A stretch of DNA of 64,000 nucleotides from Betaproteobacteria bacterium Ga0077526. Its GTDB lineage: Bacteria; Pseudomonadota; Gammaproteobacteria; Burkholderiales; Ga0077523. The notes beneath the pieces are model-generated. The model ran no database searches. It worked only from the letters and a program-made list of their open reading frames with translations, and was not told where the DNA came from. Where the stretch lies: positions 370,823 to 434,822 of the forward strand of contig LNDV01000035.1 in the NCBI GenBank assembly GCA_001464765.1, in the 5' to 3' direction. The stretch's first letter is position 1. Each line of letters begins with the position of its first letter. Below are positions 53,334 to 62,902 of the stretch, piece after piece. Position numbers and translations under genes: made by a program.

Positions 53334-53971
53334 AACGACTCGCCCTGTTTCTGCCTGTCCTTGCGCTCGCCGTTGCAGCCCCCTCGTACGGCTACGATCC
53401 GATGGATGATCTCGTCTCGACGGCAAAGAAGGAGATCAACGCCAAGGACGCCATCGCGACCCAGAAGGACCGCGTGGCGACCGACCCGCGACGCAAGAAA
53501 GTGGAGCGCGGCTTCTGGCAGTTCTTCCAGGCAAAGAGCGATGCGAAGCCCGGCGAGTTCTGCACAGCGGTGTACTGGAAGAACGACCGCATGATCAGCA
53601 TCTCCGGGCCCGGCGGCGGCTACAAGGGAGCGTTCCTCACCTTCATCGCCATCGAGCCGAAGCCGCCCTTCCCGCGGCCGGACGACCCCAAGACCATCCA
53701 GAAAGTGAAGGTGACACTCAAGCAGGGCAACGATGCGCCGGCTACCATCACGGCGTTCAATCGAACGATCGCCAACTTCTCCGACGAGATCCGCTTCGCC
53801 GTGCCAACGATCGATGCCGCGCTCGCCGGCATGGAAGACAAGCTCGCCTTCCGGATCGACTATCAGGGCACCGAGATCTTCTCTCTCGAATGGCATGCGG
53901 GCTTCGCCGCGCGGGACATGCTCCGGCGCTGTCTGTCGGGTGAGAAGGTCGAGGGAAGCGAAGTGCTTTGA
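53330..53971 (+). CDS. Exported protein of unknown function, partner of 52173
   Basis: A 213-residue protein with signal peptide (LALFLPVLALAVAAPSYG). The mature region resembles invasion-associated-locus-B-type small proteins in pattern only (paired beta segments, one or two Cys). The TTG start overlaps the previous stop (TTGA) and is needed to include the leader. The pair probably works together. Confidence 0.72.
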   Translation: MKRLALFLPVLALAVAAPSYGYDPMDDLVSTAKKEINAKDAIATQKDRVATDPRRKKVERGFWQFFQAKSDAKPGEFCTAVYWKNDRMISISGPGGGYKGAFLTFIAIEPKPPFPRPDDPKTIQKVKVTLKQGNDAPATITAFNRTIANFSDEIRFAVPTIDAALAGMEDKLAFRIDYQGTEIFSLEWHAGFAARDMLRRCLSGEKVEGSEVL

Positions 53972-54031
53972 CGGGACAGACTGCCCGGAAGAGCGCACGC
54001 ATATCGGATTTGGAAGGGCGGCTCCAACACG

Positions 54032-54051
54032 TAGCCCGGACTCCGTCCGGG
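54032..54051 (+). repeat. REP-like palindrome, single copy
   Basis: Exact copy of TAGCCCGGACTCCGTCCGGG, 60 bases after the stop of the exported-protein gene and just before the terminator; same element as at 4860 and in the 24-kb array. Confidence 0.8.
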
Positions 54052-54085
54052 AACGCCGCCGTCATGGCCGATCGGGTCTGTGCAC

Positions 54086-54118
54086 AAAAAAACATGGCGC
54101 CATCGGCGCCATGTTTTT
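54086..54118. terminator. Bidirectional intrinsic terminator
   Basis: Perfect stem CATGGCGCC / GGCGCCATG with an ATC loop, flanked by seven A on one side and five T on the other. It lies between convergent genes ending at 53971 and 54195 and should stop transcription both ways. It is the clearest terminator in the window. Confidence 0.92.
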
Positions 54119-54194
54119 CGGAACTTCACGACCCGGATGAGACATCGCCCGGGTCATGGTCCCGTCCGCCGCGCGATCGCGCGGGGCGAGAAGA

Positions 54195-54908
54195 TCATCC
54201 CTTGCGGGCGAAGCGTCGCGCACCCACCGCCACGAGCGCGAGGCCGGCGGCCATCAGCGCGGTCGTCGCGGGCTCCGGCACGGCCGCAATACTCGTGGTC
54301 GCAACACCGTATCGCGTCCCGGTCTCCGGATCACCGGTATAGAAGGTGAACTCCATCAGCTTGAGGCCGCCGCCGGTGAAGTCCGCGGGGTTCGGCGCCA
54401 CGGAAGGAAGGGGAGAAAGCGCCGAAATGCCATCGGGCGTACCAGTAGGCTCATTGTCGGACAGGTACATCGCGAAGGCGTAGGCCCCGGGTGCAACCGG
54501 ACCCGGCACGAGGCTGGGACCGTTGAAGGTATCGGCGAACGCATCGAACTTGTCTTCGACACCCGTGGAGAAGCTCAGCACGGCATCGTTGTACACCATC
54601 AGGAAGGCGCTGCCGTTGGCAGAGTCCCAGGACCAGGAATGCGTCCCGATGGTGACCTGCAGGCTCTGAAGGAACGAAGAGTAGATCGCCACGAGGGGGC
54701 CATTCGTATCGGGCACCGCGGCGTCGTCGTAAGCGAAATCCACCTTCATGATCTGGCCCATCAGACCCAGACCGCTGTCCACGTTGATGACGCCCTGGTA
54801 GCTGCCGGTGACGGTAGCTGCGACGGCCGGCTGGACGAGCAGGGCGCCGGTGCAGCAGGCCCCGGCCACGAGTGCGGCGAGTCGAGCGCGCACGGGGTGG
54901 TTTCTCAT
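54195..54908 (-). CDS. PEP-CTERM surface protein
   Basis: A 237-residue protein: signal peptide (LAALVAGACCTGALLVQPAVAA), beta-rich body, and tail VPEPATTALMAAGLALVAVG followed by ARRFARKG. AAGGAG precedes ATG 54908. Substrate of an exosortase encoded elsewhere. Function unknown. Confidence 0.88.
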   Translation of the reverse strand: MRNHPVRARLAALVAGACCTGALLVQPAVAATVTGSYQGVINVDSGLGLMGQIMKVDFAYDDAAVPDTNGPLVAIYSSFLQSLQVTIGTHSWSWDSANGSAFLMVYNDAVLSFSTGVEDKFDAFADTFNGPSLVPGPVAPGAYAFAMYLSDNEPTGTPDGISALSPLPSVAPNPADFTGGGLKLMEFTFYTGDPETGTRYGVATTSIAAVPEPATTALMAAGLALVAVGARRFARKG

Positions 54909-55711
54909 GTCTGGTCTCCTTGTTTTTCGACGGCTGGATGAAGGCCAAGTCCCTGGCCTGACTAAATTCGGAAAGAAACCTCGCAAAGTTCGCGCCCATG
55001 CCCGCAAGGGGCCCGGGACTCCTAGACGCCCCTCCGGAATCTTGCGACCAGTTGATGGTACGGGGGACCAACGCCCGGCCGGGCGTCAAGAATCTCGACA
55101 ATTCCGAGGCTCGCGGTGAAGGGCACGGCGAGGGGTTTGACCTCTACCAGCGGGGTGTCCCCGCGCGCGGTTCGCGCCTTGGCGAAACGGCACCGCGACA
55201 TCTTCCCCTCACAGCCGTTCGCGGGCTTTTCTCCCCGCTACGCGCTAGTGCGTATTGCCGCTGCGCACGGATCGGCGTGCAATGGATGCCACAACAATTC
55301 ACGGGGCATAACGACCATGAGACCTCCCCTCCCGTCACGGAAAACCTGCCGGCCGCATGACAGCGACGGCTTCGCGATGATGCCGATGCTCGAGTTCGCG
55401 GCAGCCATTCTGGCGTCAGAGCTCCATGAGGAGTTCTGCATCCCATCCGCCGCGCCCCAACGACCTGCGGAAACGCGCCGGCGTGGATTCACCTACTGGC
55501 GGGATGACACGGGCGCCTCCCGGTGGAGCCGCGGGCGATAGCCTGCCCCGCTCGCTGAGCTACCGCCGCTACGGTCCACGCGTCGCGGCCTGCCCGATCG
55601 GCGAAGCAGATGCGTGCGGACCAGCTCAGCCCGGACCATGCCATCCGATTGCCGTTCGCACCCCGCCGCGAGCGAGCACTGCAATTCAGAACTGACCAAG
55701 GAGATCACAAC
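54909..55711. other. Intergenic region between divergent PEP-CTERM genes
   Basis: About 800 bases. Short frames occur, one with a CNGCH sequence at about 55279-55293, but none has a leader, SD or consistent composition. Probably promoter regions of both flanking genes and degraded sequence. Confidence 0.4.
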
Positions 55712-56440
55712 ATGAAATTCACCAACGCCATTCTGGCTACCTTGCTTCCACTCACTATGAGCATCCCTGGCGCTCTGGCGGCACCGGTGGTGATCGACAC
55801 CATCACCGGCTGGGACGGGTCAACCAGCATCGGCGACTTCGGCGCTTCGGGCTTTTCCGCCTGGGGCCAGTTCGTGACGGCGCCGACCGACACGAACCGG
55901 CTGACGGATTTCACCTTCGTCGTCAGCGACGCTCTTAACGGCTCCGCATCCACGCCGGTGTCCGTGAAGTTCCAGGCGCACGTGGCGGAGTACAACCCGT
56001 CCACCCGACGGATCGTGGGCAGCGCGCTCTACTCGAGTTCGGAGATCACCGTGCCGCTCACCAGCGGACTCGAGTTCCGCTCCTACTCCTTCTCACCCGA
56101 CATCGCGGTGAACGCCGGTTCGGTCTACCTCATGTTCCTCTTCGCGAACAACTTCACGCTGCAGCAGCCGAACGACTCCCGGTTGCGCATGGCCTCGATG
56201 AACACCGATGTCTATGGCGGTGGAGCCATGAACTTCCGTCAGAACTCGGAATCCAGCTTCGATGAGCTGTTCACGGGCCAGTGGTTCTTTATCTCCGGGC
56301 CCGATCTGGCCTTCTCGGCCACATTCGACAAGCGGGCGACGGCGGTACCGGAGCCGTGGTCGGCGCTTCTGCTCGGCACGGCAGCCGTCGCGGCCTGCGT
56401 GGCGCGTCGACGTCCGTCGCCGGCACGACAGCGAGCCTGA
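55712..56440 (+). CDS. PEP-CTERM surface protein
   Basis: A 242-residue protein with signal peptide (AILATLLPLTMSIPGALA), a beta-sandwich-like body with WDGSTSIGDFG, and tail VPEPWSALLLGTAAVAACVA followed by RRRPSPARQRA. AAGGAG lies ten bases before ATG 55712. Confidence 0.87.
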   Translation: MKFTNAILATLLPLTMSIPGALAAPVVIDTITGWDGSTSIGDFGASGFSAWGQFVTAPTDTNRLTDFTFVVSDALNGSASTPVSVKFQAHVAEYNPSTRRIVGSALYSSSEITVPLTSGLEFRSYSFSPDIAVNAGSVYLMFLFANNFTLQQPNDSRLRMASMNTDVYGGGAMNFRQNSESSFDELFTGQWFFISGPDLAFSATFDKRATAVPEPWSALLLGTAAVAACVARRRPSPARQRA

Positions 56441-56650
56441 CGCCGCAGACGATCCGCCAGGGCTGCGCGGCCGTGGCGAAAACGTCGCGGGCCCGTCGCG
56501 GACGACCGCTCGCCGAACAGGCCCGCTCCGGCCGCACCGGCGGGATGTCCCGGTTTCGCTGACGCGCTCGGCGCAGCACGGCTGTCCCGGTTATTCTGGA
56601 GGGCGTTGCCCAACCCCGCCCCCTCCGGACAGGACCGCGCTGCCCCTGCC

Positions 56651-58285
56651 ATGACCCAACGCCTCACCAGCGCCGACGTCGTCGTCGGCTCGCTCATCGC
56701 CCACGGCGTGGACACCGTCTTCGCCATTCCCGGCGTGCAGACGTACCACCTGTTCGACGCCTTCCATCGCAACGCCGAACACATCCGCGTGATCGGGCCC
56801 AGGCACGAGCAGACGACCGCCTACATGGCGTTCGGGTACGCGAAGTCGACGGGGCGTGAAGGCGTCTACTCCGTCGTGCCCGGTCCCGGCATCCTGAATG
56901 CCGGCGCAGCGCTGTGTTCCGCTTACGGCGCCAGCACGCCGATCCTGTGTCTCACTGGTCAAGTGCCCTCCGAGTTCATCGGTTCGGGCAAGGGTCACCT
57001 GCACGAACTGCCGGATCAGCTCGCCACGCTGCGCACGCTCACCAAGTGGGCCGCCCGCATCGAGCACCCCACGCAGGCGGCGGATCTCACTGCGGAAGCG
57101 TTCAAGCAGATGCGCACGGGCCGCCCGCGTCCGGTGGCGCTCGAGATGCCGTGGGAGGTCTTCGGACAGCAGGCCATGCTGCCCGCACCGGCTGCGCCCA
57201 TGCGCTTCGCACCGCTCGCGCCGGACCCCGCAGACATCGATCGCGCGGTGGCCCTGCTGCGGGAGGCAAAGCACCCGATGATTCTGGTGGGCAGCGGCGC
57301 CATGGCAGCAGGTCGCGAGGTGCTGGCGCTCGCCGAACGGCTGCAGGCGCCCATCGTGTCGTTTCGCGGCGGGCGCGGCGTGACGAGCGACGAACATCCG
57401 CTCACGCTCACGTGTGCAGCGGGTTATCAGCGCTGGGCGCACACGGATGTTGTCATCGGCATCGGTTCGCGTCTGGAACTGCAGTGGTTCCGCTGGCCGA
57501 GGCCGCCCCAGCCGATGAAGGTCATCAACATCGACGTGGACCCGTCACAGACCGCCCGGCTGCGTCCGGACGTCGCCGTGGTCAGCGACGCAGCGCTCGG
57601 TGCGCGGGCGCTGGATGCCGCCCTGGCAGACGCCGGTGTGCAGCGTGCGTCGCGCCACGACGAGTTTCAGGCCCTCAAGGACCGGACGTGGGCAGCCGTG
57701 CAGAAGGTCCAGCCGCAGCTCGACTTCCTGAAGGCCATCCGCGCGGCGCTGCCGCGGGACGGCTTCTTTGTCGAGGAGATCTGCCAGGCCGGGTTCGCCT
57801 CCTACTACGGGCTGCCGATCTACGAACCGCGCACGTTCGTCACCTGCGGACACCAGGGCACGCTCGGCTTCGGCTTCCCCACGGCGCTCGGCGTGAAGGC
57901 AGGCAATCCGGACAAGGCGGTGGTCGCCATCACCGGCGACGGCGGCTTCATGTTCGGCATGCAGGACCTCGCCACGGCAGCGCAGTACAACCTCGGCGTG
58001 GTGACCGTGCTGTTCGACAACGGCGCCTATGGCAACGTGCTGCGCGACCAGAAACGCGTGTTCGCCGGACGGGTGATCGGCGCCGAGCTGCGCAATCCGG
58101 ATTTCGTGAAGCTGGCGGAAAGCTTCGGCGTGCACGGTACACGCGCGAACACGCCGGTCGACCTGCAGCGCGAGATCGCTCTCGCCATCGATCGCAACGC
58201 CCCCGCACTCATCGTCGTGAGCGTCGACCCGACCACCGAAGTGTCCCCGTGGGAGTTCCTGATGCCCGCGCCCTACAGCGTCTGA
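56651..58285 (+). CDS. TPP-dependent decarboxylase/synthase (acetolactate synthase-like)
   Basis: A 544-residue ThDP enzyme: PYR domain with conserved Glu (PRHEQTTAYMAFGYAKSTG), central domain with SFRGGRGVT, and ThDP/Mg motif GDGGFMFGMQDLATAAQYNL. Related to acetolactate synthase, benzoylformate decarboxylase and oxalyl-CoA decarboxylase. ATG 56651 is preferred over TTG 56606 because the extra residues are proline-rich and not family-like. It is followed by enoyl-CoA hydratase and class III CoA-transferase genes, so it may process a 2-oxoacid or 2-hydroxyacyl-CoA (HACL-type). Confidence 0.88.
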   Translation: MTQRLTSADVVVGSLIAHGVDTVFAIPGVQTYHLFDAFHRNAEHIRVIGPRHEQTTAYMAFGYAKSTGREGVYSVVPGPGILNAGAALCSAYGASTPILCLTGQVPSEFIGSGKGHLHELPDQLATLRTLTKWAARIEHPTQAADLTAEAFKQMRTGRPRPVALEMPWEVFGQQAMLPAPAAPMRFAPLAPDPADIDRAVALLREAKHPMILVGSGAMAAGREVLALAERLQAPIVSFRGGRGVTSDEHPLTLTCAAGYQRWAHTDVVIGIGSRLELQWFRWPRPPQPMKVINIDVDPSQTARLRPDVAVVSDAALGARALDAALADAGVQRASRHDEFQALKDRTWAAVQKVQPQLDFLKAIRAALPRDGFFVEEICQAGFASYYGLPIYEPRTFVTCGHQGTLGFGFPTALGVKAGNPDKAVVAITGDGGFMFGMQDLATAAQYNLGVVTVLFDNGAYGNVLRDQKRVFAGRVIGAELRNPDFVKLAESFGVHGTRANTPVDLQREIALAIDRNAPALIVVSVDPTTEVSPWEFLMPAPYSV

Positions 58286-58307
58286 CCACTGATTCCGAGC
58301 ACCGACC

Positions 58308-59075
58308 ATGACCGACCTCATCCGCGTCACCACCGGGCAGCAGATCGCCCGCATCGAGATCAACCGTCCCGAGAAGAAGAACGCCCTCCTCGCGACGATG
58401 TACCAGGCCATGGCCGATGCGCTCCTCGCAGCGGACGCGGACCCCGCCGTGCGGGCGATCCTCATCCACGGCAGGGCCGACTGCTTCTCGGCGGGCAACG
58501 ACCTCGACGACTTCCTGAGCAAGCCTCCGCACGGCGAGGACGCGCCGGTCACGCGTTTCCTCCAGGCCATCTCGACGACCGCCAAGCCCATCATCGCTGC
58601 AGTCGGCGGGCCCGCCGTCGGCATCGGCACCACGATGCTGCTGCACTGCGACCTCGTCTACGCGACGCCCGCCGCGAAGTTCCGCCTGCCCTTCACGTCG
58701 CTGGGGCTGGTGCCCGAAGCCGCATCGAGCCTGCTGCTGCCCGCCATCGCCGGCTACCAGCGTGCCGCGGAACTCCTGCTCCTCGGACAACCCTTCACCG
58801 CGGAGAAGGCCGCGGCCGCGGGCATCGTGACCGAGATCGTTCCGGAAACGGAACTGCTCGATCACGCAACTCGCGCCGCGACGGCCATCGCTGCCCTGCC
58901 CACCTCCTCCGTCCGGATGACCAAGGCCCTGATGAAGAGCGCGCAGTCCGCGCAGGTGGCCGAGCGCATGGCCGAAGAGAGCCGCCTGTTCCGTCAGCAG
59001 CTCGGCTCGCCCGAGGCGAAGGAAGCCTTCACGGCCTTCTTCGAGAAGCGCGCGCCCGATTTCTCCAAGTTCTGA
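58308..59075 (+). CDS. Enoyl-CoA hydratase/isomerase
   Basis: A 255-residue crotonase-family protein with FSAGNDLDDFL and GGPAVGIGTTMLLHCDLVYA oxyanion-hole segments. The pattern PFTSLGLVPEAASSL has a Glu in the usual catalytic region. Encoded 22 bases after the TPP enzyme and 19 before the CoA-transferase. Confidence 0.9.
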   Translation: MTDLIRVTTGQQIARIEINRPEKKNALLATMYQAMADALLAADADPAVRAILIHGRADCFSAGNDLDDFLSKPPHGEDAPVTRFLQAISTTAKPIIAAVGGPAVGIGTTMLLHCDLVYATPAAKFRLPFTSLGLVPEAASSLLLPAIAGYQRAAELLLLGQPFTAEKAAAAGIVTEIVPETELLDHATRAATAIAALPTSSVRMTKALMKSAQSAQVAERMAEESRLFRQQLGSPEAKEAFTAFFEKRAPDFSKF

Positions 59076-59094
59076 CCGACGGACCCCCCGCATC

Positions 59095-60297
59095 GTGGAC
59101 TCCCACCAGACCCTGCTCGCCGGCATCACCGTCCTCGACTTCACCCGCGTCCTCGCCGGTCCTTACTGCACACGTCTGCTCACGGACCTCGGCGCGCGGG
59201 TCATCAAGATCGAACGTCCCGGCGAGGGCGACGAGATCCGCTACACCGTGCTGCAGCTCGACCCCGAACGCAGCGACCAGAGCTCGTACTACGTGCGGCT
59301 CAACGTGGGCAAGCGCGGCATCGCCATCGATCTCGCGCATCCGGCGGCGCGCGAGGTCGTGCTCGATCTCGTGCGCAAGTCCGATGTCGTGGTGGAGAAC
59401 TTCTCCCCGGGTGTCATGGCCCGCTACGGGTTCGATGCCGCCACGCTGCGGGCGATGAAGCCGGAGCTGGTGTACTGCTCGATCTCCGGTTTCGGCCAGA
59501 CGGGGCCGCTCGCCTCCATGCAGGCCTACGCGCATCTGGTGAATGCGATGTCGGGGATGATGGATCTGGACCGCTGCGGCGATCCGCTGCCGCGCGTGTC
59601 CTATCTGCAGGCCGCGGATGTGCTCGCAGGTGCACACGCCTTCGGGGCGATCTGCGCGGCGCTGCTGCGTCAGGCGCGCGAGGGCGTCGGCGCAACGCTG
59701 GATGTATCGATGTTCGAATGCCTCGTGGCCGCGGATGACATCACCTACGGCGCCGTGCTGAACGGCATGGCCGTCGAGCGCAAGCCGCGCGTGGGCATGG
59801 TGGTGCATCCGATCGGCGGGCGCCACATCGCCATGCAGACGGTGGGCGCGCCGCATCTGTGGGTGCGCCTGTCCTCGCTTGTCGGTCGACCCGAACTCGC
59901 CACCGACGAGCGGTTCTCTACGCCTGCAGGCCGTCGCAACCACTGGCCGGAGCTTCTCGCGATCCTGCGCGAATGGCTCGACGGATTCGGGTCGGCGGAG
60001 GAGGCCCTCCAGACCCTCGCCGCGAACCGGGTGCCCGCCGCACCGATGCTCTCGCCGGAAGAGGTCGTGAGCCATCCGCATCTCGAGGCACGCCACGCGT
60101 TCCCCGAGGTCCCGCATCATGCGCGCGGCAAGGTGAAGGTCACCGCCACACCGTTCCACATCGACGGCCGACCGGTCGCGCCCGCCGGCCCCGCGCCTTC
60201 GCGCATCGGTGCGGACACCGAGAAAGTACTGGCCGAAGTCCTCGGCTATTCGCAGGACAGGATCGCCGCCCTCCTGCACGACAAGGTCATTGTCTAG
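59095..60297 (+). CDS. Class III (CaiB/BaiF) CoA-transferase
   Basis: A 400-residue protein with the family start GITVLDFTRVLAGPYCTRLL, ENFSPGVMARYG and the catalytic D175 in the YLQAADVLAGA segment. It transfers CoA between carboxylic acids through an aspartyl-CoA intermediate. GTG start. Last gene of the TPP-hydratase-transferase operon. Confidence 0.92.
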   Translation: MDSHQTLLAGITVLDFTRVLAGPYCTRLLTDLGARVIKIERPGEGDEIRYTVLQLDPERSDQSSYYVRLNVGKRGIAIDLAHPAAREVVLDLVRKSDVVVENFSPGVMARYGFDAATLRAMKPELVYCSISGFGQTGPLASMQAYAHLVNAMSGMMDLDRCGDPLPRVSYLQAADVLAGAHAFGAICAALLRQAREGVGATLDVSMFECLVAADDITYGAVLNGMAVERKPRVGMVVHPIGGRHIAMQTVGAPHLWVRLSSLVGRPELATDERFSTPAGRRNHWPELLAILREWLDGFGSAEEALQTLAANRVPAAPMLSPEEVVSHPHLEARHAFPEVPHHARGKVKVTATPFHIDGRPVAPAGPAPSRIGADTEKVLAEVLGYSQDRIAALLHDKVIV

Positions 60298-60406
60298 GGA
60301 AGGTCAACAAAGCCGGTCGCACGCTAAGCATCGCCGGGGAAATTCAAGAAGCCCTCGACCGTGCCGCTAACGGGGAGATGACCACGCACTCCCCGAGGCG
60401 AGTTCC

Positions 60407-61255
60407 ATGGAAACCATTCTGCTGACACCGGACGACGAAGCCGAAGCCATCGTCGCGAGCTTCGGCATTCCGCCCTGTCCGGAAGTGCTGATCCAGGTCC
60501 TGCGGGAAATGCGCCAGGACGACCCCGACGTCGTCAAGGTCGCCAATCTTATCTCCGGGGATGTGAGCCTCGCCGCGGCCGTGCTGAAGACGGTCAATTC
60601 GCCCTTCTTCGGTCTGCAGAACAAGGCCAAGTCGATCGACCAGGCGCTGAAGCTGATGGGCCTGCGCAACGTGAAGGACATCACGACCGGCCTCATGCTG
60701 CGCGATGCCCTGCCCGTGGGCAATGCGGCCGTGCTCGACAATTTCTGGGATACCTCGGCGGCCATCGCGCAGACCGCGGCGTTGCTCGCCCGGCCCGTTG
60801 CCAAGCTGGACCGCGACGATGCCTACACCTTCGCGCTGTTCCGCGACGCCGGCGTGCCGCTGATGGCGCGGCGCTTCGACAACTACGACCAGTCCTTCGT
60901 GGAACGTCTCGCCGTGACGGAGTCCGTCACGGCTCTGGAGCGCGAGGCCTTCGGAACGGACCACACGATGATCGGCGGGCACCTCGCGCGGAGCTGGTAC
61001 CTGACGGACGACATCGCGCAGGCCATCCAGCTGCATCACGACTACGCCACGTTGCGAGCCGGTACCACGCCCAAGGCCGTGCAACGCCATGTGGCCCTGG
61101 CCCTCGTCGCGGAGACCATCCATTCGCGTCTCAATCGGCAGAAGGAGTGCGACGAGTGGATGCGCGGCGGTGACTTCGCGCGGGACGTGCTGGAGGTCGA
61201 GGACAGCGATCTCGACGAGCATGCCGACATGGTGGAAGGCATCCTCGGCTTCTGA
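60407..61255 (+). CDS. HDOD-domain protein
   Basis: A 282-residue protein formed mainly by one HDOD domain (FGIPPCPEVLIQVLREMRQD, LAAAVLKTVNSPFFGLQNKA). HDOD proteins act in signalling and lack the HD-GYP catalytic residues. No second output domain is present. Convergent with the porin gene 17 bases downstream. Confidence 0.9.
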   Translation: METILLTPDDEAEAIVASFGIPPCPEVLIQVLREMRQDDPDVVKVANLISGDVSLAAAVLKTVNSPFFGLQNKAKSIDQALKLMGLRNVKDITTGLMLRDALPVGNAAVLDNFWDTSAAIAQTAALLARPVAKLDRDDAYTFALFRDAGVPLMARRFDNYDQSFVERLAVTESVTALEREAFGTDHTMIGGHLARSWYLTDDIAQAIQLHHDYATLRAGTTPKAVQRHVALALVAETIHSRLNRQKECDEWMRGGDFARDVLEVEDSDLDEHADMVEGILGF

Positions 61256-61272
61256 TTCGCGGGCGGGCTCCG

Positions 61273-62700
61273 TCAGAAACGGTAGGCCCACCAGGACGTC
61301 AGGTAGGTCACATCCTCCCCGGGGCGCGCGTCGTGCAGAAAGGCGCCCGCACGGAAGTACGACAACACCGTCAGCCAGGTCAGCCTGGGCGTCACCTGCC
61401 AGATCCACTGCAGCGTCGGCTGGGTGCCCACGTGCCGCTCACGGCTGCCGGACGAGTTGCGCTGCACCTCCGTCGCCACGTTGTAGATCCCGTCCTCCAG
61501 ACTCTGGCGCCAGAACCCGATGACGCCGACGATCAGGGTCTTGCGTTCGTCGACCTCCCACGCAACGGACGGTGCGATGGCAACGCTGTTGGAAGGCCCG
61601 ATCAGGCCGGCCAGCCCGGAATAGGCCGTGGCGGCGAAGAGCGGACTGAAGGTCCCGAGCCGCCCGTCGCCCGGATGACCGTCGCCGCTGCCGATGTTGA
61701 ATCTCAGCCCCGCGCGCGGACGCGACGGATGTTCCGCGAACGAGTAACCGGTGTCGGTCGAGACATACCACGCGCGGATGCGACTGTCGCCGAAACTGCC
61801 GGTCTGCATCCCGACTTCGTAGTTGAAGTCCCACTGCGTGCCGCGCCCCCACCAGCGCGTGCCGATCGTCGTGCGCTCTTCCCGATCGCGCCCTTCCTGG
61901 TAGCGGGTCTGGGGATCCGTACGCCGACTGACGTACAACACCGCGTTGCCGTCGGGCAGCCAGTCATGGCGCCGCGCGATGAAGAAGCCCGACAGCGTCT
62001 CGTCGGGTGTGGAGCGATCGTCGAAGGAACCGCGCACGGTCGGAACCACGCGCGTTGCCATCGCGTGAAATCGCCAGCTCCGGATCTCGCCGAACGCGCG
62101 CACGCCATCGAAGCTCAGGCGGTCGTTGAGACCGTTGCGTGCAGAGGTGAACTGCGCGGAACCCAGTTCGACCTCCTGCCTGCCTGCCCGCAGCGTGACG
62201 ACGTCGTCATCCCGCTGATGCGGCGTCCACTCGACGAAGCCCTGGTTGAGATCGATGCGATTCGCGTCGTTCGCCCGGGGACCTCCGACACGACCGTGCA
62301 CCCATGACGACTCGACCTGACCGAAGAATCGCAACCGCGGTGTCACGTGAACGTCACCGTGCACGAGATAGCGCTGCAGCAGATAGCCTCCGCGATCCTC
62401 GGGGTCGCGACCGAACCCCGGATTCTCGAAGCGCTCGTAGCGGATGCGCGCTTCGCCTCCGAACGACACGTACCGGTCCTGCGCCAGCGGCACGTACTTG
62501 AGACGGTCCCACGGCTCGGTGCGGCAGCGTTCCGCCGCGAGAAAGCGCCAGTCCTCGTCGTAGCGCATGTTGGGCAGGGGCCGGCGCTCCGGGCAGTCCG
62601 GATCGGTCTGCGCCGGAGCCGGCGACGCAACGCAGAGCATTACGGCCAGTAGCGCCAGCGCCGGGAGGAGGAACCGGCTCGGCCGGGAACTCGCGGTCAT
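61273..62700 (-). CDS. Alginate-export-family outer membrane porin
   Basis: A 475-residue outer membrane beta-barrel protein (Alginate_exp family): signal peptide (LLPALALLAVMLCVASPAPA), then DWRFLA, YVSFGGEARIRYERFENPGF and LLQRYLVHGDVHVTPRLRFF, and a terminal aromatic residue (WWAYRF). It would form an anion-selective or polymer channel. ATG 62700 is fixed by the leader; the longer frame upstream is not protein-like. Confidence 0.88.
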   Translation of the reverse strand: MTASSRPSRFLLPALALLAVMLCVASPAPAQTDPDCPERRPLPNMRYDEDWRFLAAERCRTEPWDRLKYVPLAQDRYVSFGGEARIRYERFENPGFGRDPEDRGGYLLQRYLVHGDVHVTPRLRFFGQVESSWVHGRVGGPRANDANRIDLNQGFVEWTPHQRDDDVVTLRAGRQEVELGSAQFTSARNGLNDRLSFDGVRAFGEIRSWRFHAMATRVVPTVRGSFDDRSTPDETLSGFFIARRHDWLPDGNAVLYVSRRTDPQTRYQEGRDREERTTIGTRWWGRGTQWDFNYEVGMQTGSFGDSRIRAWYVSTDTGYSFAEHPSRPRAGLRFNIGSGDGHPGDGRLGTFSPLFAATAYSGLAGLIGPSNSVAIAPSVAWEVDERKTLIVGVIGFWRQSLEDGIYNVATEVQRNSSGSRERHVGTQPTLQWIWQVTPRLTWLTVLSYFRAGAFLHDARPGEDVTYLTSWWAYRF

Positions 62701-62902
62701 GACGTGCGGAAGAATCGGAAATGCCTGCAAGGATACTGTCGACGTGCTGCCCGCGCGATCTCGCGCAACGCGCGGGCTCAATCCGATCTCCGGAAAGCTG
62801 CGTATTCGCAGGGGATGGCCACGGAACCGCACCCGCGGCACGTCCCCCGCCTGCCCTCGACGAAGGGCGTTCCTGCTCACCCGACGACTCCGGAGACACC
62901 CG

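Noticed and set aside
55116..55541. ORF containing a CxxCH (CNGCH) heme-like motif
   Set aside because: No leader peptide, no SD, arginine-rich low-information sequence; a single CxxCH can occur by chance.
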